Of a stretch of DNA of 9,086 bases, positions 1 through 4,983 are shown one piece after another; within the stretch, counting starts at the first letter, position 1, and the number at the start of each line of letters is the position of its first letter. Location of the stretch: the NCBI GenBank assembly GCA_017461465.1, contig JAFTYN010000119.1, positions 1-9,086 of the forward strand, written 5' to 3'. This DNA is from Bacilli bacterium. GTDB lineage: Bacteria > Bacillota_I > Bacilli_A > RF39 > UBA660. The notes under the pieces were generated by a model. It made no database searches. It was not told the DNA's origin and saw only the letters and a program-made list of their open reading frames with translations. Made by a program: the position numbers and the translations under genes.

Positions 1-1
1 A

Positions 2-1081
2 ACAAGTGATAACAATATAGTGGTTCCTATCATTATTTCAGTTATTGGTATTCTTATTTGTATGATTTTTACAATTTGTTATATTGATTATAAAATCGAT
101 AATATTAAAATAGAAAAAGATAATGGTGATGTAGTTATTTCCACAAATAAAGATGAATATAAAAATGTAACTATTACAGATACTGGTCTTGCTGAAGCTG
201 TAAACAAGGTTTATGATTCAGTTGTAATTGTAGAAAATTATTCATCTGGAAAAGTTAAATCTACAGGAACAGGGTTTGTATATAAAGTAGATAATAGTTT
301 TGGATATATTTTAACTAATCATCATGTTATTGAAGGTGCAACTGAAATTAAAGTAATATTTACAAATGATAAATCTATTACTGCTACTTTAGTAGGTTCT
401 GATGCATATTCAGATATTGCATTATTAAAAGTTAATAAAAATGATGTTATCTCAATTGCAGAATTAGGAGATACTTCTGAAATGAGAGTAGGAGATACTA
501 CTTTTGCAGTAGGTGCTCCAATTGATTCGAGTGTATATTCTTGGACTGTTACAAGAGGAATTTTATCAGGTAAAGACAGATTGGTTGAAACAGATGGCTC
601 TTTAGTTATGAAAGTTCTTCAAACAGATACAGCTATTAATTCAGGTAATAGTGGTGGACCACTTTGTAATGTTAATGGTGAAGTTATAGGAATTACAAAT
701 ATGAAAATTGCGTCTTCTTCAGTAGAGGGGATGGGATTTGCAATACCTATAGAAGATGCTTTATCATATGCTGATAAATTTTTAAGTGGGGAAGCAATAA
801 TTAGACCATATTTAGGTGTAAGTATGTATGATGTTTCTAGTTCAACTTTTGCATCAGTAGATGGTATTTATATAAAAGAAGTAGAAGCTGGTAGCCCAGC
901 CGCAAGAGCGGGATTAAAAAGTGGAGATATAATAACAAAAATTGAAAACACAAAAGTGTCAACTAGTGCATACTTAAAATATGAATTATACAAACATGAG
1001 GTTGGAGATAAAGTAAAATTTACTTATGTAAGAAATGAAAAAGAATATACTACAACTATAGTATTAGGAAGTTCTAAATAA
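2..1081 (+). CDS. htrA: HtrA/DegP-like membrane-anchored serine protease with PDZ domain (5' end outside window)
   Basis: This is a trypsin-fold (S1C) quality-control protease that degrades misfolded proteins on the outer face of the membrane. The frame is open to the window edge, so the true start lies upstream. The GTG at 20 has no ribosome-binding site before it and is probably an internal Val codon. Counting from the first whole codon (base 2), 359 residues are visible. A single membrane segment lies at about 8-27, followed by a polar linker to about 60. The protease domain carries a complete catalytic triad: His108 in TNHHVIEG, Asp138 in SDIALLKV and Ser217 in NSGNSGGPL. One PDZ domain follows at about 270-355, with YLGV at its start and SPAARAGLKSGDII in its core. 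This matches the usual HtrA layout of one anchor, protease and one PDZ. Nothing is missing apart from the cytoplasmic N-terminus. The gene ends in its own terminator. The family call is very secure; the exact orthologue (HtrA, HtrB or HtrC type) is not. Confidence 0.95.
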   Translation, partial: TSDNNIVVPIIISVIGILICMIFTICYIDYKIDNIKIEKDNGDVVISTNKDEYKNVTITDTGLAEAVNKVYDSVVIVENYSSGKVKSTGTGFVYKVDNSFGYILTNHHVIEGATEIKVIFTNDKSITATLVGSDAYSDIALLKVNKNDVISIAELGDTSEMRVGDTTFAVGAPIDSSVYSWTVTRGILSGKDRLVETDGSLVMKVLQTDTAINSGNSGGPLCNVNGEVIGITNMKIASSSVEGMGFAIPIEDALSYADKFLSGEAIIRPYLGVSMYDVSSSTFASVDGIYIKEVEAGSPAARAGLKSGDIITKIENTKVSTSAYLKYELYKHEVGDKVKFTYVRNEKEYTTTIVLGSSK

Positions 1082-1108
1082 AAAAGGTTAAACCTTTTTT
1101 ATTTTTTT
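1076..1108 (+). terminator. Intrinsic terminator of the HtrA gene, containing its stop codon
   Basis: A perfect 12-bp stem is seen: the 5' arm at 1076-1087 (AAATAAAAAAGG) pairs with 1093-1104 (CCTTTTTTATTT) around the loop TTAAA, and the T-run continues to 1108. The TAA stop at 1079-1081 lies inside the 5' arm. Only two G-C pairs hold it, so it depends on length and on the T-rich 3' side. Confidence 0.75.
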
Positions 1109-1132
1109 CTATACTTTTTTTAAAAAATGTAT

Positions 1133-1138
1133 TATAAT
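1133..1138 (+). promoter_or_regulatory. Sigma-A-type -10 box for the small membrane protein gene
   Basis: A consensus TATAAT at 1133-1138 lies 41 bases before the ATG at 1180. The expected transcript start is near 1145, giving a leader of about 35 bases. The hexamer 17 bases upstream (TATACT at 1110-1115) is a poor -35, so the call rests on the -10 box and on its place between a terminator and a gene. Confidence 0.6.
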
Positions 1139-1179
1139 AGTAATATAGTAAAGAATAATAGGAAGTTGGAGGAATAATT

Positions 1180-1449
1180 ATGGTATGTTGGGCTACTGAA
1201 ACTAGTATGAATAATATTTTTAATATGGGGAATTTATTATTAGCATTAGGAATATTAGTAAGTATTTCTGCTTTTGTTTGCTTGTATTATGCATACAAAG
1301 AAGATGAAAGAGAAAAAAGAGATTCTGCTCGAGCTAAGAAAGCAGCTAAAACTAGGGCCAAAAACAAAGAAAGTAAAGAAACTCTAATAGAAAAAACTGT
1401 ATCAAAGCCAAGTAATAAGAAAAAAACAAAATCTAAGAAAAGTAAATAA
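1180..1449 (+). CDS. Small single-pass membrane protein with Lys-rich cytoplasmic tail, function unknown
   Basis: I do not recognise this 89-residue protein. Residues 17-39 form one hydrophobic segment (GNLLLALGILVSISAFVCLYY in its core). Residues 41-89 are strongly charged, with 20 Lys/Arg against 8 Asp/Glu, and end in a Lys/Ser repeat-like run (KKKTKSKKSK). By the positive-inside rule the tail should be cytoplasmic and the short N-terminus outside. A basic tail of this kind could contact nucleic acid, ribosomes or acidic lipids, but that is inference. Cys3 is not in a lipobox. The start is supported by GGAGG at 1168-1172, seven bases before ATG; the in-frame ATG at 1207 has no such site. 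The gene forms its own transcription unit, with a -10 box upstream and a UUCG-loop terminator at its end, which argues that it is a real expressed gene despite its size. Confidence 0.8.
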   Translation: MVCWATETSMNNIFNMGNLLLALGILVSISAFVCLYYAYKEDEREKRDSARAKKAAKTRAKNKESKETLIEKTVSKPSNKKKTKSKKSK

Positions 1450-1473
1450 AGAACTTCGGTTCTTTTTCTTTTT
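1448..1473 (+). terminator. Intrinsic terminator with C(UUCG)G tetraloop
   Basis: The stem AAAGAAC (1448-1454) pairs with GTTCTTT (1459-1465) around the loop TTCG. In RNA this is a C(UUCG)G tetraloop, known to be unusually stable. A broken T-run follows to 1473. The stop codon TAA (1447-1449) overlaps the first stem bases. Confidence 0.85.
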
Positions 1474-1488
1474 AATAATTATAAAATA

Positions 1489-1497
1489 TGATAAAAT
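1489..1497 (+). promoter_or_regulatory. Extended -10 promoter of the RNA methyltransferase-rimM-trmD unit
   Basis: TG at 1489-1490, one base, then TAAAAT at 1492-1497 makes an extended -10 element (TG-N-TAAAAT, five of six bases matching TATAAT). Transcription would start near 1504, about 29 bases before the ATG at 1533. There is no convincing -35 (TTTTTA at 1469-1474), which extended -10 promoters can tolerate. It sits right behind the preceding terminator. Confidence 0.65.
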
Positions 1498-1519
1498 AAG
1501 GTTGTATATGTATTTGGAC

Positions 1520-1524
1520 GGTGA
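1520..1524 (+). promoter_or_regulatory. Ribosome-binding site GGTGA that fixes the methyltransferase start at 1533
   Basis: GGTGA at 1520-1524 lies eight bases before ATG 1533. The same GGTGA core precedes the ATGs at 4407 and 8210. It contains the GTG at 1521, which is therefore part of the ribosome-binding site and not the start codon. Confidence 0.7.
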
Positions 1525-1532
1525 ATTTATTT

Positions 1533-2261
1533 ATGACTTATACTTCAGTAGAAAATGATAGAGTAAAAGAAATTAAAAAATTACAATTAAAAAAGTATCG
1601 TGATTTAACGGGTACTTTTATTGTAGAAGGAGAACATCTTATAGAAGAAGCATACAATGCAGGTTTGTTAAAAACTATTATTTTAGGTGAAGATGTTAAC
1701 TTAGAAAAGAAATATAAAGATATTGAAATCATGGTATGTAATCACAAAGTAATGAGATTTTTAAGTGAACTTGATACTCCAAATAAAGTTTTAGGAATTT
1801 GTAATAAAAAAAGTGGTGTAATTAAAGGAAATAAAATTTTAGCATTAGATAATGTTCAAGATCCAGGCAATTTAGGAACAATTATAAGATCTTCTGTAGC
1901 ATTCAATGTCGATACTATCATTTTATCAAAAACAACAGTGGATTTATATAATTCCAAGGTTATAAGAGCTAGCCAAGGTATGCTTTTTAGTGCTAATGTA
2001 GTAATTGGTGATTTAAAAGAAATTTTTAGTAATTTAGAAAACTATACTATATATGGCACTAAAGTAGATGGTGGAAAAGAACTTAAGACAATTTCTAAAG
2101 AAGAAAAACAAATCATTGTTATGGGAAATGAAGGAAAAGGCGTAAGTAAAGAAATTTTAGATATGTGTGATGAATATTTATATATTAACATGAACGAAGC
2201 ATGTGAAAGCTTAAATGTAGCTGTTGCAACTTCAATAATATTATATGAATTAGATAAGTAG
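1533..2261 (+). CDS. SpoU/TrmH-family 2'-O-ribose RNA methyltransferase (SPOUT class)
   Basis: The product is a 242-residue S-adenosylmethionine-dependent methyltransferase of the TrmH/RlmB type, expected to 2'-O-methylate a ribose in rRNA or tRNA. The N-terminal substrate-binding part (residues 1-95) has the typical opening TSVEN..VKEIKKL and GTFIVEGEHLIEEA. The C-terminal trefoil-knot domain shows all three family motifs: motif 1 around 105-121 (DNVQDPGNLGTIIRSS), motif 2 at 196-205 (VMGNEGKGVS) and motif 3 at about 218-232 (INMNEACESLNVAVA). The start at 1533 was chosen over the upstream in-frame GTG at 1521 because GGTGA at 1520-1524 is correctly spaced for it and because family members start close to TSVEN. 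The gene ends seven bases before rimM, so the two are probably co-transcribed with trmD, another SPOUT methyltransferase. The closest named relative I can think of is B. subtilis YsgA; the target nucleotide cannot be told from the sequence. Confidence 0.93.
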   Translation: MTYTSVENDRVKEIKKLQLKKYRDLTGTFIVEGEHLIEEAYNAGLLKTIILGEDVNLEKKYKDIEIMVCNHKVMRFLSELDTPNKVLGICNKKSGVIKGNKILALDNVQDPGNLGTIIRSSVAFNVDTIILSKTTVDLYNSKVIRASQGMLFSANVVIGDLKEIFSNLENYTIYGTKVDGGKELKTISKEEKQIIVMGNEGKGVSKEILDMCDEYLYINMNEACESLNVAVATSIILYELDK

Positions 2262-2268
2262 GTGTAAT

Positions 2269-2766
2269 GTGGATTATATATATTTAGGAGAAATAGTAAA
2301 TACACATGGAATAAAAGGAGAAGTTAGAATTATATCAGACTTTAAATTTAAAAATGATGTATTTAAAATTGGTAAAAATTTATATATTGGTAACTATAAA
2401 GATAAAGAAATAATAAATAGCTATAGGGTGCATAAAAATTATGATATGGTAACTTTTAAAGGTATTACAGATATTAATGATGTATTAAAGTATAAAGGTA
2501 AGAAAGTATATATCTTAAGAAGTGAATTTGAATTTAATGGAATTTTAGATGAAGATGTAATAGGTTTAGAAGTTTTTTCAAAAGATAAAAAAATAGGTGT
2601 AGTAGAAGATATCTTAAAAAGTCATGCTCATCCTATTTTAGAAGTAAGAAATAGTAATAGCAATATTTCATATATACCTTTTATAGATGAATTTATATTA
2701 AACGTAGATTTACAAAATAAAAGAATTGATATAGAAGAAATAGAGGGATTAATAAATGAGAATTGA
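2269..2766 (+). CDS. rimM: Ribosome maturation factor RimM
   Basis: RimM (165 residues, normal length) binds ribosomal protein S19 and helps assemble the 30S head. The N-terminal RimM domain opens with the diagnostic YLGEIVNTHGIKGEVRI. The C-terminal PRC-barrel begins near residue 90 (DEDVIGLEVF) and ends with the family pattern YIPFIDEFILNVDLQNKRI and the EGL sequence. The start is GTG at 2269, only a few bases after AGGTG at 2260-2264; an overlapping ATG at 2267 is out of frame. The 3' end overlaps trmD by 11 bases and the stop is TGA, which supports the standard genetic code. The pairing with trmD is conserved in most bacteria. Confidence 0.97.
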   Translation: MDYIYLGEIVNTHGIKGEVRIISDFKFKNDVFKIGKNLYIGNYKDKEIINSYRVHKNYDMVTFKGITDINDVLKYKGKKVYILRSEFEFNGILDEDVIGLEVFSKDKKIGVVEDILKSHAHPILEVRNSNSNISYIPFIDEFILNVDLQNKRIDIEEIEGLINEN

Positions 2767-3427
2767 TATATTAACTTTGTTTCCTAATATGTTTGATGGT
2801 TTTGTTTCTGAATCAATAATAAAAAGAGCTATAAATAATAATAAAGTTACAATTAATATCATAGATTTTAGAAAGTATTCTAAAGATCCACATAATAAAG
2901 TAGATGATTATGCTTTTGGTGGTGGTGCTGGAATGGTATTAATGCCACAACCAATTTTTGATGCTGTAGATGACCTTAAAACTGAAAATTCTAAAGTTAT
3001 ATTGATGACACCACAAGGTGTTCCATATAAACAAGAAATGGCCTATACCTTGACAAAAGAACAACATTTGATTATAATATGTGGACATTACGAGGGGTTT
3101 GATGAACGTATTAGAACTCTTGCTGATTATGAAATAAGTATTGGGGATTTTGTTTTAACTGGAGGAGAAATCCCAAGTATGGCTATTGCAGATAGCATTA
3201 TTAGATTATTAGATGGTGTTATTGAAGAAGAATCTCATGTAAAAGATTCATTTAATGATAATTTACTTGATTATCCTGTTTATACAAAGCCAGTTTCTTT
3301 TAGAGGAATGGATGTACCTGAAGTTTTATTATCAGGACACCATGAAAACATAAGAAAATGGCGATTAGAAAAGCAAATAGAAAAAACCAAAGAACGAAGA
3401 CCAGATTTATTAGAAAAAAGGGGTTGA
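2756..3427 (+). CDS. trmD: tRNA (guanine-N1)-methyltransferase TrmD
   Basis: TrmD makes m1G37 next to the anticodon, using S-adenosylmethionine, and so prevents +1 frameshifting. The 223-residue product opens with MRIDILTLFPNMF and carries YAFGGGAGMV (52-61). The deep trefoil knot is seen as GHYEGFDERI (110-119) and SIGDFVLTGGE (128-138), followed by LLDYPVYTKP (170-179) and LLSGHHENIRKWR (191-203). Asp164 and Arg150 align by eye with catalytic Asp169 and Arg154 of the E. coli enzyme. The protein stops just after RRPDLLE and lacks the C-terminal extension of E. coli TrmD, which is usual for compact Gram-positive forms. The start ATG has GAGGG at 2743-2747, eight bases upstream, inside the end of rimM; the 11-base overlap suggests translational coupling. 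It stops with TGA. Confidence 0.98.
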   Translation: MRIDILTLFPNMFDGFVSESIIKRAINNNKVTINIIDFRKYSKDPHNKVDDYAFGGGAGMVLMPQPIFDAVDDLKTENSKVILMTPQGVPYKQEMAYTLTKEQHLIIICGHYEGFDERIRTLADYEISIGDFVLTGGEIPSMAIADSIIRLLDGVIEEESHVKDSFNDNLLDYPVYTKPVSFRGMDVPEVLLSGHHENIRKWRLEKQIEKTKERRPDLLEKRG

Positions 3428-3431
3428 TAAT

Positions 3432-3890
3432 GTGCTAAAATCTACACTTTTACTAGTTAAAAATCAAACTTTTAATAAAGCTAGAAATCTAGATTTAGAA
3501 AATTTAGATGGTTTTCATTTTAAACCAATGAATAGAATTGGTTATGATGGTGTTAAAGTTAAAAAAATGGTAATGATTAATTCTAAATTTGTTGAGAAAG
3601 TTTTAAAAAGAAAGATTCAAAAAAGATTAGAATTATATTTAAGATTCATTATTAGTATTATTGATAGTGATGATAATGATACAGATATAACAGATTTAAG
3701 GGCTGCATTAAACGATTTAACTAGATATAAAGAAATAGTAAAACACAAATATCAACATTATTTAGATGAAAAATATGCTAAATTGTTACTACAAAAAATT
3801 GAATTACTTGAACAAGAATTGAAAAATAAAGTAATTTATTATCAAGAACCAGAAGAAAAAGAAATGGAAGAACATAAAAGAAGAAGATAA
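3432..3890 (+). CDS. Hypothetical helical protein encoded between trmD and rplS
   Basis: I do not recognise this 152-residue soluble protein. It has no membrane segment or signal peptide. An N-terminal part (1-55, with FHFKPMNRIGYDGVKVKKM) looks mixed or strand-forming. A helical region rich in Lys, Arg and aliphatics follows at 52-78, then an acidic patch DSDDNDTD (78-85). A long amphipathic helix at about 88-133 includes HKYQHYLDEKYAKLLL and a likely coiled-coil stretch, and the tail is highly charged (EPEEKEMEEHKRRR). The start is GTG at 3432, with GGGG at 3420-3423 eight bases upstream, inside the end of trmD. The gap to trmD is four bases and a terminator overlaps the stop, so it is the last gene of the methyltransferase-rimM-trmD transcript. 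Its place suggests a link to ribosome or tRNA maturation, but that is guilt by association only. Confidence 0.8.
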   Translation: MLKSTLLLVKNQTFNKARNLDLENLDGFHFKPMNRIGYDGVKVKKMVMINSKFVEKVLKRKIQKRLELYLRFIISIIDSDDNDTDITDLRAALNDLTRYKEIVKHKYQHYLDEKYAKLLLQKIELLEQELKNKVIYYQEPEEKEMEEHKRRR

Positions 3891-3902
3891 TCTTCTTTTT
3901 TT
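3876..3902 (+). terminator. Intrinsic terminator of the rimM-trmD unit, stop codon in the loop
   Basis: AAGAAGA (3881-3887) pairs with TCTTCTT (3891-3897). The loop TAA is the stop codon of the 152-residue protein. The stem can extend outward through a G-T pair and further A-T pairs, and seven Ts run from 3896 to 3902. Confidence 0.8.
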
Positions 3903-3912
3903 GTTAAAATAC

Positions 3913-3941
3913 TTGCCTTTATATTTTGTTTATGATAAAAT
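3913..3941 (+). promoter_or_regulatory. rplS promoter (-35, 17-bp spacer, extended -10)
   Basis: This is the best sigma-A promoter of the window: -35 TTGCCT at 3913-3918, a 17-base spacer, TG at 3933-3934 and -10 TAAAAT at 3936-3941. Transcription should start near 3948, giving rplS a leader of about 60 bases. It lets rplS be expressed separately from rimM-trmD, as expected for a ribosomal protein needed in much larger amounts. Confidence 0.8.
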
Positions 3942-3948
3942 CTTATTC

Positions 3949-3980
3949 GTAATCCGCTGAAATTTATTATTTATGATTAC
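3949..3980 (+). ncRNA. Putative L19 autoregulatory leader hairpin in the rplS 5' UTR
   Basis: GTAATC (3949-3954) pairs perfectly with GATTAC (3975-3980). Between them lie an unpaired CGCTG (3955-3959), a short inner stem AAAT (3960-3963) with ATTT (3969-3972), and the loop TTATT. A small 5'-UTR hairpin just ahead of rplS is where the Rfam L19 leader family of low-GC Gram-positives lies; there L19 is thought to repress its own mRNA. The fold and position are seen; membership in that family is inferred without a covariance search. The ribosome-binding site (AAGGAG at 3993-3998) lies downstream and outside the stem. Confidence 0.55.
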
Positions 3981-4007
3981 ATAAAAAACAAGAAGGAGAG
4001 TGTAAAC

Positions 4008-4346
4008 GTGAACGTAATTGATAAGATTACTGCAAAACAAATCAGAACTGACATTCCAGAATTCCGTGTTGGAGATACTGTTAAAGTTGGTGTTAAGATT
4101 GTTGAAGGAAAAAGAGAAAGAGTTCAAGACTTTGAAGGTATCGTTATAGCTATCAAAGGTAGTGGAATTTCTAAAAACTTTGTAGTTAGAAAAATTTCAC
4201 AAGGTGTAGGAGTTGAAAGAACATTCCCAATGAATTCACCAGTTATTGATAGTGTAACTGTAGTAAGAAAAGGTAAAGTAAGAAGAGCTAAATTAAATTA
4301 CTTAAGAACTATGGTTAAACAACCAAAAATCAAAGAAAGAAGATAA
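4008..4346 (+). CDS. rplS: 50S ribosomal protein L19
   Basis: L19 (112 residues, normal length) sits at the 30S-50S interface and takes part in inter-subunit bridges. The sequence is typical throughout: IPEFRVGDTVKVGVKI near residues 16-31, RVQDFEGIVIAIKGSG, SKNFVVRKISQGVGVERTFP, SPVIDSVTVVRKGKVRRAKL and the ending YLRTMVKQPKIKERR. The start is GTG at 4008, nine bases after AAGGAG; no ATG lies nearby in frame. Codon use differs from its neighbours, with more C-ending codons (ATC, AAC, TTC) and some CGT, as expected for a highly expressed gene. It is monocistronic here, between its own promoter and terminator. Confidence 0.99.
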   Translation: MNVIDKITAKQIRTDIPEFRVGDTVKVGVKIVEGKRERVQDFEGIVIAIKGSGISKNFVVRKISQGVGVERTFPMNSPVIDSVTVVRKGKVRRAKLNYLRTMVKQPKIKERR

Positions 4347-4371
4347 GACTATATTTAGTCTTATTTTTTTT
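4343..4371 (+). terminator. Intrinsic terminator of rplS, stop codon in the stem
   Basis: The stem ATAAGACTA (4343-4351) pairs with TAGTCTTAT (4356-4364) around the loop TATT. A run of eight Ts follows at 4364-4371. The TAA stop of rplS (4344-4346) forms part of the 5' arm. Confidence 0.9.
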
Positions 4372-4383
4372 CTTTCTTTGTAG

Positions 4384-4389
4384 TATAAT
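4384..4389 (+). promoter_or_regulatory. -10 box of lepB promoter
   Basis: A consensus TATAAT at 4384-4389 lies 18 bases before the lepB ATG. No good -35 is seen; the position 17 bases upstream reads TTATTT in the terminator T-tract. Transcription would start near 4396, giving a leader of only about 11 bases. Confidence 0.6.
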
Positions 4390-4396
4390 TGGTATT

Positions 4397-4402
4397 AGGT
4401 GA
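4397..4402 (+). promoter_or_regulatory. Ribosome-binding site AGGTGA that fixes the lepB start at 4407
   Basis: AGGTGA at 4397-4402 lies four bases before ATG 4407. An in-frame TTG at 4389 overlaps the -10 box and cannot be the start if that promoter is used. The site would sit almost at the very 5' end of the mRNA. Confidence 0.7.
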
Positions 4403-4406
4403 TAGT

Positions 4407-4916
4407 ATGAAAGATAAAATAGTATCAATAGCAAAAGAATTATTACCATATATAATAATTGTTATAGTAGTATTTGGTATTAAGACATATATAGCTACTC
4501 CTGTATTAGTAGATGGAAGTAGTATGTCGCCAACTTTAAGTGATAAGCAGTTTCTTATATTAAATAGAAGTACTAAAAAATTAAATAGAAATGACATAGT
4601 AGTTTTTGAACATGATAATTCTAAATTAATTAAGAGAATAATAGCGCTTCCAGGTGAAACTATAGAATATAAAGATGGTATTTTATATATTAATGATCGT
4701 AAGTACGATGACAAATTTGCAAGTATAACAGAAAACTTTGATTTAACTAATTTTGGTATACAAAAATTACCAGAAAATTTTTATTTTTTATTAGGAGATA
4801 ATAGAAATAATTCTATTGATTCAAGAATAATCGGACCTGTTAATATTGAAAAAATAAATGGTAAAGTAGTGTTTAGTTTATATCCATTTAATACATTTGG
4901 TAAAATAGAAAAATAA
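4407..4916 (+). CDS. lepB: Type I signal peptidase (LepB/SipS type)
   Basis: This membrane-bound Ser-Lys protease removes signal peptides from secreted preproteins on the outer face of the membrane. The 169-residue product is short, like the B. subtilis Sip enzymes and unlike the longer two-span E. coli LepB. One membrane segment lies at about 13-30. Box B is VDGSSMSPTL, with nucleophile Ser39 just before Met40. Box D is KRIIALPGE (76-84), with general base Lys76. Box E is GDNRNNSIDSR (130-140). All catalytic elements are present. Start 4407 was chosen for the AGGTGA site and the promoter position. In many Bacillota the rplS neighbourhood also holds a signal peptidase, and rbgA and rnhB follow; here the conserved order stops after lepB and an unrelated operon begins. 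Confidence 0.97.
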   Translation: MKDKIVSIAKELLPYIIIVIVVFGIKTYIATPVLVDGSSMSPTLSDKQFLILNRSTKKLNRNDIVVFEHDNSKLIKRIIALPGETIEYKDGILYINDRKYDDKFASITENFDLTNFGIQKLPENFYFLLGDNRNNSIDSRIIGPVNIEKINGKVVFSLYPFNTFGKIEK

Positions 4917-4936
4917 ATATTTATTTTTCTTTTTTT
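4907..4936 (+). terminator. Intrinsic terminator of lepB, stop codon in the stem
   Basis: A perfect 24-bp inverted repeat spans 4907-4930: the arm AGAAAAATAA (4907-4916), the central ATAT, and the arm TTATTTTTCT (4921-4930). Ts continue to 4936. The stop codon TAA (4914-4916) is in the 5' arm. The stem is almost entirely A-T, so its strength is uncertain. Confidence 0.7.
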
Positions 4937-4937
4937 G

Positions 4938-4959
4938 TTATAGCATAATTATGCTATAA
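4938..4959 (+). repeat. Perfect 22-bp palindrome over the promoter spacer and -10 box (candidate operator)
   Basis: The half-site TTATAGCATAA (4938-4948) is followed at once by its exact reverse complement TTATGCTATAA (4949-4959), with no mismatch over 22 bases. The right half covers five of the six -10 bases. A dimeric repressor binding here would block RNA polymerase. An alternative is two back-to-back extended -10 elements (TG-C-TATAAT forward, TG-C-TATAAC reverse). There is no T-tract after it, so it is not a terminator. Confidence 0.65.
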
Positions 4960-4960
4960 T
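4952..4960 (+). promoter_or_regulatory. Extended -10 promoter of the five-gene operon
   Basis: TG at 4952-4953, C, then a consensus TATAAT at 4955-4960 gives a full extended -10 element. The start of transcription is expected near 4967, leaving about 17 bases to the ATG at 4984 with GAGG at 4973-4976. The -35 position 17 bases upstream is TTTTTG, a weak match. Confidence 0.75.
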
Positions 4961-4983
4961 TAGGATGTAAATGAGGTTATAAA

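Noticed and set aside
20..22. GTG as start codon of the HtrA protease
   Set aside because: The frame continues open to base 2 and no ribosome-binding site precedes it, so the gene most likely starts outside the window.
1478..1483. Reverse-strand TATAAT (ATTATA) upstream of the methyltransferase promoter as a divergent promoter
   Set aside because: It is a single hexamer in almost pure A-T sequence, expected by chance, with no minus-strand gene to drive.
1521..1532. GTG at 1521 as start of the SpoU/TrmH methyltransferase
   Set aside because: It is part of the GGTGA ribosome-binding site for ATG 1533, and family members begin close to TSVEN.
4389..4406. TTG at 4389 as start of lepB
   Set aside because: It overlaps the TATAAT box and has no ribosome-binding site; ATG 4407 follows AGGTGA.
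3930..4714. Minus-strand open frames opposite rplS and lepB (also at 1538-1732 and 2042-2305)
   Set aside because: They lie antisense to well-supported genes, have no ribosome-binding sites and show the low-complexity Asn/Ser/Ile-rich translation expected from the reverse of AT-rich coding DNA.
4907..4959. Adjacent inverted repeats as a small mobile or REP-like element
   Set aside because: The first is explained as the lepB terminator and the second as promoter symmetry; no further copies or target duplications were seen in the window.
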